A DNA stretch of 5,961 nucleotides, taken from NCBI GenBank assembly GCA_947253595.1, contig CAMXZR010000089.1, forward strand, positions 1 to 5,961, given 5' to 3'. Source of the stretch: an uncultured Olsenella sp. (GTDB taxonomy: Bacteria; Actinomycetota; Coriobacteriia; Coriobacteriales; Atopobiaceae). Every line of letters begins with the position of its first letter. Position 1 is the first letter of the stretch. The position numbers and the translations under genes were made by a program. Of the stretch, positions 1 to 5,899 are shown piece after piece. Below the pieces are notes generated by a model, which ran no database searches, was not told the origin of the DNA, and worked only from the letters and a program-made list of their open reading frames with translations.

Positions 1-302
1 CGGGCGTCTCGCCCCAGGTGGGCGATGACCGGCTGCCCGGCATGGTCTCGCTCCTGGTGCCGGGCGTCGACTCCGAGACCCTGGTCCTCTCGCTCGACGA
101 GGCCGGGTTCGAGGTCTCTGCCGGGTCTGCCTGCTCGTCGGGGTCGCTCGAGGCGAGCCACGTGCTCCTTGCCATGCAGATTCCCCGCGAGCTCGCCCTC
201 TGCTCCCTGCGCGTCTCGTTCGACGAGCGCGTGGGCAAGGAGGACCTGGCCCTCTTCGCGGCCGCCCTGCTCGACCTCGTCCGCAGGAAGCCCCAGGCCT
301 AG
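1..302 (+). CDS. Cysteine desulfurase, group I NifS/IscS type, C-terminal part
   Basis: PLP-dependent enzymes of this family take sulfur from L-cysteine as an enzyme persulfide and pass it to Fe-S cluster or thio-cofactor synthesis in the cytoplasm. Only the last ~100 residues are present; the first complete codon is at base 3 and the TAG stop is at 300-302. The reading shows the small-domain strand RLPGMVSLLVPGVD, then the hallmark loop SAGSACSSGS, whose Cys (codon 132-134) is the expected persulfide-forming residue. SHVLLAM and SLRVSF follow, matching the usual order after the active-site loop. The extended SxGSACSSG loop points to the group I (IscS/NifS) branch rather than SufS. The family is normally ~380-400 residues, so about three quarters lies upstream. 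GTG at base 18 could be read as a start, but homology continues through it (SPQ before it), so it is internal. Whether it serves Fe-S assembly or tRNA thiolation cannot be told from this piece. Confidence 0.93.
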   Translation, partial: GVSPQVGDDRLPGMVSLLVPGVDSETLVLSLDEAGFEVSAGSACSSGSLEASHVLLAMQIPRELALCSLRVSFDERVGKEDLALFAAALLDLVRRKPQA

Positions 303-306
303 CGCC

Positions 307-336
307 GCCGCCCCCACATCCCTGCGGACGGGCGGC
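307..336 (+). other. GC-rich inverted repeat just after the desulfurase stop
   Basis: Arms GCCGCCC (307-313) and GGGCGGC (330-336) are perfectly complementary around a 16-base loop. They lie 4 bases after the stop codon and are the only notable structure in the 84-base gap. No T-run follows, so it does not look like a standard intrinsic terminator. It could mark a transcript 3' end or stabilise the RNA, or be chance in GC-rich DNA. Confidence 0.3.
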
Positions 337-373
337 CCAGAATCCTGACGCCCCATCGCGTACAAAGCCCCCC

Positions 374-380
374 AAGGAGG
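374..380 (+). promoter_or_regulatory. Strong ribosome binding site for the zinc-ribbon gene
   Basis: AAGGAGG lies 6 bases before the ATG at 387. It is a near-perfect anti-16S match and fixes the start of the zinc-ribbon protein. Confidence 0.85.
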
Positions 381-386
381 CAGAAC

Positions 387-1118
387 ATGAAGGAATCCCA
401 GGCACTGCTCAGGCTCCAGGAGATCGACCTCAAGCTCCTGCGCCTCAAGCGCCAGCTCTCGGCCATGCCCCAGCAGAAGAAGCTCCAGGCCATAGCGCAG
501 GCGAAACGCAAGCTTCAGGGCGAGCTCGCGGGCATCGTGGGCCAGCGCAAGGACGCCGAGATGGACGTCGAGGACTCCGAGGCCGCCCATGACAAGTTCG
601 TCGCCCTCATGGACGAGGTGAAGGCCCAGGCCGCCGAACGGCAGACCGACTACCGTCAGCTCACGGACCTCGAGGCGCAGCTCACCTCTCTTGCCAAGCG
701 GATCGAGAAGGTCGAGTTCACGCATGGGGAGAAGGTCGAGCTCCGCGACCGCCTGCGCAAGGCCGAGCGCAACGCCCAGGGCGTCATGGCACGCCTGGAC
801 GAGGAGGCGGCGTCCCAGCAGGGGGCATTCGAGCGCGCATCCGCCGACCTCATGGCCGCGGCCCGCACGCTTGCGGCCGAGCGCAAGGCCGTGCTTGCGG
901 ACGTCTCGGGTGAGACCCTCGCACGTTATGAGGCGGCCACGAGGCGCTTCGGAGGCCTGGCGGTCGAGCGCCTCACGGGCAACCTGCCCTCGGTCTGCCG
1001 CGTCAAGCTCCAGTCCAGCCAGTTCGCGGACCTCAGGCGTTCGGCCGCAGAGGTGACCGAGTGCCCCTACTGCCATCGCATGCTGGTGTTCGAGGGGGTC
1101 CTCGATGAGGCCGAGTAG
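387..1118 (+). CDS. Coiled-coil and C4-type zinc-ribbon protein (CT398/HP0958-like)
   Basis: The 243-residue protein matches in length and layout a widespread family with a long antiparallel coiled-coil hairpin followed by a small C-terminal zinc ribbon. Relatives include Chlamydia CT398 (CdsZ), Helicobacter HP0958 (FlgZ) and Mycobacterium Rv2229c. The family is thought to act as a cytoplasmic adaptor or chaperone; its role in non-flagellated bacteria is not settled. Residues ~5-180 are rich in Lys, Arg, Glu, Gln, Ala and Leu with heptad-like spacing, as expected for two long helices. The ribbon is at ~195-238. Its second knuckle, CPYC (Cys226, Cys229), followed by HRML is intact. The first knuckle, normally CxxC, reads PSVC, so Pro201 replaces one ligand and only Cys204 remains. 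The ATG start is set by the AAGGAGG site 6 bases upstream. Its 3' end overlaps coaBC by 14 bases, so the two are probably translationally coupled. The family assignment is firm; the function is not. Confidence 0.85.
   Translation: MKESQALLRLQEIDLKLLRLKRQLSAMPQQKKLQAIAQAKRKLQGELAGIVGQRKDAEMDVEDSEAAHDKFVALMDEVKAQAAERQTDYRQLTDLEAQLTSLAKRIEKVEFTHGEKVELRDRLRKAERNAQGVMARLDEEAASQQGAFERASADLMAAARTLAAERKAVLADVSGETLARYEAATRRFGGLAVERLTGNLPSVCRVKLQSSQFADLRRSAAEVTECPYCHRMLVFEGVLDEAE
1091..1104 (+). promoter_or_regulatory. coaBC ribosome binding site inside a small hairpin
   Basis: GAGGGGG (1092-1098) is the Shine-Dalgarno sequence 6 bases before the coaBC ATG at 1105. It sits inside a perfect 5-bp inverted repeat, CGAGG (1091-1095) with CCTCG (1100-1104), loop GGGT, which ends directly at the start codon. 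In RNA this would partly hide the site. Ribosomes finishing the upstream gene, whose stop is at 1116-1118, would open it, fitting translational coupling. The SD is clear; the masking is inferred. Confidence 0.5.
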
Positions 1119-2316
1119 GGTCGTCCTCGCCGTATGCGGCGGAATCGCCGCATACAAGTCCTGCGAGCTGCTGAGGGGTCTCCAGAGGGAGGGCTGCGAC
1201 GTCCGGGTCGTCATGAGCGAGGACGCGACGCGCTTCGTGGGCGCCACGACCTTCGAGGCGCTCACGGGGCATCCCGTGGTCACAAGTCTCTACGGCTCTG
1301 CCGAGGGTCCGATTCCCCACGTCGAGCTCGCCGACTTCGCCGAGCTCGCCGTGGTGGTTCCTGCCACGGCCAACGCGATGGCAAAGATGGCTGCGGGCAT
1401 CGCGGACGACGCGCTCTCCACCACGCTCCTCGCGCTCCACTGCCCGGTCCTGGTTGCCCCCGCCATGAATCTGCACATGTGGCAGGCACCGGCCACCCAG
1501 ACCAACGTCGCCACGCTGCGCTCGCGCGGGGTGCGCTTCGTCATGCCCGACTCCGGCAGGCTCGCCTGCGGGGCGCGGGGAACGGGCAAGCTCGCGCCGG
1601 TGGGGGAGATCGTCGCATCCGCGCTCGCCATCCTCGGGGAGGAGGGCGTCGGCCGCGACCTCGAGGGCCTCTCGTTCGTCGTCACGGCGGGGCCCACGCG
1701 CGAGGCAATCGATCCGGTGCGCTACCTCGCCAACGCCTCGAGCGGCAAGATGGGCTTTGCCCTCGCGCGGCAGGCGGCGCTGAGGGGGGCCTGCGTCACG
1801 CTGGTGGCAGGACCCGTCTCGCTTCCCACGCCCGATGGGGTGGAGCGCGTGGACGTGGTCTCGGCCGCGCAGATGCACGACGCCGCCGTCGCCGCCTTTG
1901 AGGATGCCGACGCGGCCATCTGCGCTGCGGCCGTGGCGGACTACACGCCCGCCGCCCCCGCAGATCACAAGCTCAAGAAGGCGGTGGAGCCGCTCGACTC
2001 CATCCGCCTGGTGCGCACGGCCGACATCCTGGCCGAGCTCTGCGGGCGAAAGGGGAGGCGCGTCGTGGTTGGGTTCGCCGCCGAGACCGACGAGCTCGTC
2101 TCGAACGCCCGTGCCAAGCTCCTCTCCAAGGGTGCCGACCTCGTCGTGGCGAACGACGTCTCGCGCGCGGACTCGACCTTCGGCGCCGACACCGACGCCG
2201 TGACCCTGGTTGACGCCGACGGCGAGCACGCACTGCCCTGCCTGCCCAAGGACGAGGTGGCCGGACGGGTCCTGGACCGCGTGCGGGAGCTCCTGTCCGC
2301 CTCGGACCAGGCATAG
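1105..2316 (+). CDS. coaBC: Bifunctional phosphopantothenoylcysteine decarboxylase/phosphopantothenate-cysteine ligase
   Basis: This cytoplasmic enzyme performs two successive steps of coenzyme A synthesis. CoaB joins 4'-phosphopantothenate to cysteine using CTP, and FMN-dependent CoaC decarboxylates the product to 4'-phosphopantetheine. The 403 residues are the usual length for the fusion. CoaC (residues ~1-190) shows CGGIAAYK near the N-terminus, the active-site His72 in PHVELADFAELA, PATANAMAKMAAGIADD, and PAMNLHMW with Asn122. The flap LACGARGTGKLAP carries Cys155, which aligns with the proton-donating Cys of E. coli Dfp. CoaB (~193-403) begins VTAGPTREAIDPVRYLAN with Asn210, then SSGKMG, AVADY with Asp279, HKLKK with Lys289, GFAAET and VANDVS. 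Asn210 and Lys289 have the same numbers as the E. coli catalytic residues. The flap is slightly unusual: CGAR instead of the common CGD, and Lys in place of the usual Arg of GxGR. Start ATG overlaps the upstream gene by 14 bases; the stop lies 9 bases before the next start. Confidence 0.97.
   Translation: MRPSRVVLAVCGGIAAYKSCELLRGLQREGCDVRVVMSEDATRFVGATTFEALTGHPVVTSLYGSAEGPIPHVELADFAELAVVVPATANAMAKMAAGIADDALSTTLLALHCPVLVAPAMNLHMWQAPATQTNVATLRSRGVRFVMPDSGRLACGARGTGKLAPVGEIVASALAILGEEGVGRDLEGLSFVVTAGPTREAIDPVRYLANASSGKMGFALARQAALRGACVTLVAGPVSLPTPDGVERVDVVSAAQMHDAAVAAFEDADAAICAAAVADYTPAAPADHKLKKAVEPLDSIRLVRTADILAELCGRKGRRVVVGFAAETDELVSNARAKLLSKGADLVVANDVSRADSTFGADTDAVTLVDADGEHALPCLPKDEVAGRVLDRVRELLSASDQA
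1132..1155 (+). repeat. Perfect 10-bp inverted repeat within coaBC codons 10-17
   Basis: Arms GTATGCGGCG (1132-1141) and CGCCGCATAC (1146-1155) are exact reverse complements around the 4-base loop GAAT. The hairpin begins 27 bases into the gene and is in register with the codons (Val10 to Tyr17). The inner part follows naturally from the conserved GGIA residues. The outer part depends on the GTA Val codon pairing with the TAC Tyr codon. By eye that GTA is the only one in the 403-codon gene. It may be a structured element near the translation start, or chance. Confidence 0.6.
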
Positions 2317-2325
2317 GGGGCGGGC

Positions 2326-4143
2326 GTGGGAATCCTCATAGGGCTCGAGCGCGTCGACATGGAGTGGCCCAACAAGCGGGTGCTCGAGGGGCAGACCATA
2401 GGGATCGACGAGGGCGACCGCATAGGGATCGTGGGCAGGAACGGCGACGGCAAGTCCACCCTGCTCGCTCTCATCGCGCATCAGGTGGAGCCCGACGGCG
2501 GTGGCGTCACCTGGAGGAACGGCATAAGCGTGGGCGTCCTGGGGCAGTCGGACGAGCTCCAGGACGACGAGACGGTCGAGCATGCCGTCGTGGGGGAGCA
2601 GCCCGAGTACGTCTGGGCCTCCGACCCCCGCGTCCGCGGCATCATCGACGAGCTCCTGGGCGACGTGGACTGGCACTCCCGCGTGGGCGAGCTCTCGGGC
2701 GGCCAGCGCCGGCGCTGCGACCTCGCGCGCGTGCTCGCGGGCCGCTGGGACGTCCTGCTCATGGACGAGCCCACCAACCACCTGGACATGCGGGCCATAG
2801 GCTGGCTGGCCTCCCACCTCAGGGGGCGCTGGCCCCAGGGTCAGGGCGCACTCCTCCTGGTGACCCACGACCGCTGGTTCCTCGACGAGGTCTGCGACCA
2901 CATGTGGGAGGTCCACGACGGCGTCATAGACCCCTTTGAGGGCGGCTACTCGGCCTACGTGCAGCAGCGCGTCGAACGCCAGCGCCAGGCGGCGGTCATG
3001 GAGGAGAGGCGCCAGAACGTCCTGCGCAAGGAGCTCAACTGGCTCGCCCACGGGGCCAAGGCACGCACGAGCAAGCCCAAGTTCCGCATCGACGCGGCCA
3101 TGGAGCTCCTCGCCGGTGACCCGCCCCTGCGCGACTCAGTGGAGCTCAGGCGCATGGCCGTGAGCCGCCTGGGCAAGCAGGTCATAGAGATGAAGGGGGC
3201 GGGATACCGCTACCCCGGCGCGGGCGCACCCGTCGTCTCCGGCATCGACTGGATCGTGGGGCCGGGCGACCGCTACGGCATCCTGGGAGAGAACGGGGCC
3301 GGAAAGTCCACGCTCCTCTCGCTCATGACGGGCAGGCTCGCCCCGAGCGAGGGCAGCGTGAGAATCGGCGCCTCGGTGCGCTTCGGCGTCCTCTCCCAGA
3401 ACCTCGCGAGGCTCTCCGAGAAGAACGGTTGGCGCGTCCAGGAGCTGCTCGCGAGCTTCAAGAGCCACTATGTGGTGGACGGCAAGCAGCAGAGCCCCGA
3501 GCAGCTGCTCGAGAGGCTGGGCTTCGACCGCCGGGAGTTCGCGAGCTTCGTGCGCGACCTCTCGGGCGGGCAGCGCCGCCGCCTCGCGATCATGTGCGTC
3601 CTCATGGAGGAGCCCAACGTGCTCGTCCTGGACGAGCCCGGGAACGACCTCGACACCGACATGCTGGCCGTGCTGGAGGACCTCCTCGACGGCTGGCCGG
3701 GGACGCTCCTCCTCGTGAGCCACGACCGCTACCTCATGGAGCGCGTGACCGACGACCAGTTCGCCCTACTGGACGGGAGGGTACGCCACGTCCCCGGCGG
3801 GGTGGACGAGTACCTGGGGCTCCTCGCTGCGTGCGATGACGGACGGCGCGACGCGCCCGCGCGCACGGCACCCGTTCCCGCGGAGGGGTCCTCCGACGGG
3901 GGAGGGCGGCGCCTCTCCAACCCCGAGCGCCGCGAGCTCAAGAAGCGCTACGACGCCGTGACGCGCCGCCTCGAACGGCTGGAGGGGGAGCCGGAGCGCC
4001 TCGAGGCCGAGATGGCGCAGGTGGACGCCTCGAACTACGAGGCCCTCATGGCGGTGCAGGCGTCGGTCGACGCGGCGCGCGCGGAGCAGGCCTCGCTCGA
4101 GGACGAGTGGCTCGAGCTCGGCGAGAGGCTGGGCATCGAGTAG
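2326..4143 (+). CDS. uup: ABC-F family ATPase, Uup-type
   Basis: ABC-F proteins have two ATPase domains in one chain and no membrane domain; they act on ribosomes, and Uup has also been linked to branched DNA and transposon excision. Domain 1: Walker A GRNGDGKST (37-45), signature LSGGQ (123-127), Walker B DEPTNHLD (147-154) with Glu148, switch His181. A linker of ~65 residues contains LNWLAHGAKARTSKPK, typical of Uup. Domain 2: Walker A GENGAGKST (321-329), signature LSGGQ (412-416), Walker B DEPGNDLD (436-443) with Glu437, switch His466. After a Gly/Ala/Pro-rich spacer, residues ~532-605 form a charged coiled coil like the Uup C-terminal domain. NDLD in the second Walker B also fits Uup, but Gly439 replaces the usual Thr. 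The GTG at 2326 is the first start after coaBC's in-frame stop, with an AGGGGG run 5 bases upstream; ATG at codon 12 would cut into the first strand. Both catalytic sites look active. Antibiotic-resistance ABC-F types are less likely. Confidence 0.92.
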   Translation: MGILIGLERVDMEWPNKRVLEGQTIGIDEGDRIGIVGRNGDGKSTLLALIAHQVEPDGGGVTWRNGISVGVLGQSDELQDDETVEHAVVGEQPEYVWASDPRVRGIIDELLGDVDWHSRVGELSGGQRRRCDLARVLAGRWDVLLMDEPTNHLDMRAIGWLASHLRGRWPQGQGALLLVTHDRWFLDEVCDHMWEVHDGVIDPFEGGYSAYVQQRVERQRQAAVMEERRQNVLRKELNWLAHGAKARTSKPKFRIDAAMELLAGDPPLRDSVELRRMAVSRLGKQVIEMKGAGYRYPGAGAPVVSGIDWIVGPGDRYGILGENGAGKSTLLSLMTGRLAPSEGSVRIGASVRFGVLSQNLARLSEKNGWRVQELLASFKSHYVVDGKQQSPEQLLERLGFDRREFASFVRDLSGGQRRRLAIMCVLMEEPNVLVLDEPGNDLDTDMLAVLEDLLDGWPGTLLLVSHDRYLMERVTDDQFALLDGRVRHVPGGVDEYLGLLAACDDGRRDAPARTAPVPAEGSSDGGGRRLSNPERRELKKRYDAVTRRLERLEGEPERLEAEMAQVDASNYEALMAVQASVDAARAEQASLEDEWLELGERLGIE

Positions 4144-4148
4144 GACGA

Positions 4149-4157
4149 GGGGGAGGT
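4149..4157 (+). promoter_or_regulatory. Ribosome binding site for the first exporter subunit
   Basis: GGGGGAGGT lies in the 19-base gap after the ABC-F stop, with its GGAGGT core ending 5 bases before the ATG at 4163. It supports that start and leaves little room for a separate promoter. Confidence 0.75.
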
Positions 4158-4162
4158 TTCGC

Positions 4163-5899
4163 ATGCTGGAGCTCCTGAGGAGGTACCTGGGTCCGTATCG
4201 CGCCAAGGCGTCCGCCGGAATGCTCGCAAAGGTCGTCGAGGTGGTCTTCGAACTCCTCGTGCCGGTCATCGTGGCGTCCATGGTGGACGTCGGCGTCGCG
4301 CGGCATGACGGCGGGGCCATCGCTCTCAGGGGAGGGCTCCTCGTGGTCCTCGCCCTCGTGGGCTTCTGCTTCACGATGGTCTGCCAGAAGATGGCGGCGC
4401 TGGTCTCGCAGGGGATGGGGACCGACCTGCGTGAGGCGAGCTTCGCCAAGGCTGTGTGCCTCTCGGCCGTCGACGTCGACCGCATCGGTCCCGCCTCCCT
4501 GGTTACTCGCATAACGAGCGACGTCAACCAGGTCCAGCTCGCCATCGCCCTGGGCATTCGCCAGCTCATACGCTGGCCCTTCCTGGGGTTGGGCTCCATC
4601 GTGGCCGCCCTCCTCATCGACTGGGGGCTGGGCCTGGTGTTCCTGGTCTGCACGCCCGTCATCGCCCTGGCGTTCTGGGCCGTGCTCTCGCGTTGCGTGC
4701 CCTACTTCAGGAGCATGCAGGACAAGCTCGATTACATCTCTCTTCTGGTGAGGGAGGCCCTGGGCGGCGCTCGCGTGGTGAGAGCCTTCCGCCGGGAGAC
4801 CCGCGAGCGCGACCGCTTCCGCGCGGCGGCCGCCTCGCAGGCTGCGGATGCCATCGCGTCGGGATGCCTCTCGTCCTTTCTCAACCCCACGACGCTCCTG
4901 GTCATGGACCTGGGGGTCGTGGTCATCCTCTGGCTGGGCGGAGTGCGCGTCGACTCCAGTGCCCTTACCCAGGGCAAGGTCATCGCCTTCGTCAACTACA
5001 TGACCCAGACCCTGCTCTCCATCGTCTACATCGCCAACCTCGTGGTGGTCTTCACCCGGGGCGCCGCTTCGGCACAGAGGCTCGTCGAGGTGCTCGACTG
5101 CGAGCCGAGCGTGCGGGACGACGTCACGGAGCCGGTCGAGCCACTGGCAGAAGCCCCCGCCCTCGAGCTCGAGGGAGTCTCGTTCACCTACCCGGGCGCC
5201 GCCGTGCCCGTCCTCGACGGCGTGACCCTCACGCTCGCGCGTGGGGGGAGCCTGGGGGTCATCGGCGGCACGGGCTCCGGCAAGTCGACGCTCGTCTCGC
5301 TCGTGCCCAGGCTCTACGACGCGGGAGCGGGTAGCGTCCGGGTGCTGGGGCATGACGTGCGGGAGTACCCCAGCGGGCAGCTGCGCTCCCACGTGGGGCT
5401 CGTGCCCCAGAAGGCGGCGCTCGTCTCGGGCACGGTCCGCTCCAACCTCCTGTGGAGGAAGGGCGACGCGAGTGATGAGGAGCTCTGGTCCGCGCTCGTC
5501 ACCGCCCAGGCCGAGGACTTCGTTCGTGACAAGGAGGACGGCCTCGACGCCGCCGTCGAGGCGGGTGGGAGGAACTTCTCAGGCGGGCAGCTCCAGCGCC
5601 TGACCATCGCCCGCGCCCTGGTCGGCGAGCCCGAGCTCGTCGTCCTGGACGACTCCGCCTCGGCCCTCGACCTCGCGACGGACGCCCGCCTGCGCGCGGC
5701 GCTCGCCCGCGACCTCTCGCAAAGCGCCCGCGTCATCGTGTCCCAGCGCGTGTCCAGCGTGCGCGGTTGCGACCAGATTCTCGTTCTAGACCACGGGCGC
5801 CCGGCGGGTCTCGGCACGCACGAGGAGCTCGTGGGGGGCTGCGCCCTCTACAAGGAGATCTGCCTCTCGCAGCTCTCCGAGAAGGAGGTGCTCGCCTGA
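4163..5899 (+). CDS. ABC exporter half-transporter with degenerate ATPase site
   Basis: The 578-residue protein has the membrane-domain-then-ATPase layout of type IV (ABCB-like) exporters. Six hydrophobic helices lie at about 17-42, 56-79, 135-153, 154-176, 241-263 and 274-298. The ATPase domain (~334-570) shows aromatic A-loop Tyr343, Walker A GGTGSGKS (368-375, Lys374), Q-loop Gln416, signature FSGGQ (472-476), Walker B Asp496 and SALD D-loop (500-503). Two catalytic residues are replaced: the Walker B Glu is Asp497 (LDDSASALD) and the switch His is Gln528 (VSQRVSSV). This pairing is known from the non-catalytic half of heterodimeric exporters such as TM287 and BmrC. It therefore probably works with the product of the next gene, whose start overlaps its stop as TGATG. 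Substrate is unknown; relatives move drugs, lipids or peptides. The start is set by the upstream GGAGGT site. The last codons also hold the next gene's ribosome binding site. Confidence 0.94.
   Translation: MLELLRRYLGPYRAKASAGMLAKVVEVVFELLVPVIVASMVDVGVARHDGGAIALRGGLLVVLALVGFCFTMVCQKMAALVSQGMGTDLREASFAKAVCLSAVDVDRIGPASLVTRITSDVNQVQLAIALGIRQLIRWPFLGLGSIVAALLIDWGLGLVFLVCTPVIALAFWAVLSRCVPYFRSMQDKLDYISLLVREALGGARVVRAFRRETRERDRFRAAAASQAADAIASGCLSSFLNPTTLLVMDLGVVVILWLGGVRVDSSALTQGKVIAFVNYMTQTLLSIVYIANLVVVFTRGAASAQRLVEVLDCEPSVRDDVTEPVEPLAEAPALELEGVSFTYPGAAVPVLDGVTLTLARGGSLGVIGGTGSGKSTLVSLVPRLYDAGAGSVRVLGHDVREYPSGQLRSHVGLVPQKAALVSGTVRSNLLWRKGDASDEELWSALVTAQAEDFVRDKEDGLDAAVEAGGRNFSGGQLQRLTIARALVGEPELVVLDDSASALDLATDARLRAALARDLSQSARVIVSQRVSSVRGCDQILVLDHGRPAGLGTHEELVGGCALYKEICLSQLSEKEVLA
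5882..5890 (+). promoter_or_regulatory. Consensus ribosome binding site for the second exporter subunit
   Basis: AAGGAGGTG, a nearly full anti-16S match, lies within the last codons of the first subunit and ends 8 bases before the ATG at 5899. It is the strongest such site in the window and suggests high or balanced expression of the downstream partner. Confidence 0.85.

Noticed and set aside
18..20. GTG as a true start of a short 94-residue protein
   Set aside because: The frame is open to the left edge and desulfurase similarity continues through this codon, so it is an internal Val of a gene cut by the window edge.
338..366. Possible promoter with TACAAA (361-366) as -10 element
   Set aside because: It matches TATAAT at only four of six bases and the expected -35 position (338-343, CAGAAT) does not resemble TTGACA. 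A promoter may be here, but the sequence does not show it.
2359..2361. ATG at codon 12 as an alternative start for the ABC-F protein
   Set aside because: The preceding residues (GILIGLERVD) form the normal first strand of the ATPase domain, and the GTG at 2326 has a G-rich ribosome binding site just upstream.
1033..3051. Open frame of 672 codons on the minus strand, antisense to coaBC and the ABC-F gene
   Set aside because: Long antisense frames are a side effect of high GC third positions. Its translation is rich in His, Arg, Gly and Val without any domain, while the plus strand shows clear catalytic motifs throughout.
2326..4143. ABC-F gene as an antibiotic-resistance (ribosome protection) determinant beside an exporter
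   Set aside because: The short linker with the KARTSKPK-like motif, NDLD in the second Walker B and the C-terminal coiled coil point to the housekeeping Uup type, and there is no sign of a resistance island.
4456..5334. Open frame of 292 codons on the plus strand in another frame within the exporter
   Set aside because: Arg/Gly/Pro/His-rich shadow frame with no domain and no own ribosome binding site; the exporter frame accounts for this stretch.
4046..5392. Open frame of 448 codons on the minus strand, antisense to the exporter gene
   Set aside because: Low-complexity His/Asp/Glu/Arg-rich translation with no recognisable motif, opposite a well-supported ABC exporter; a GC artefact.
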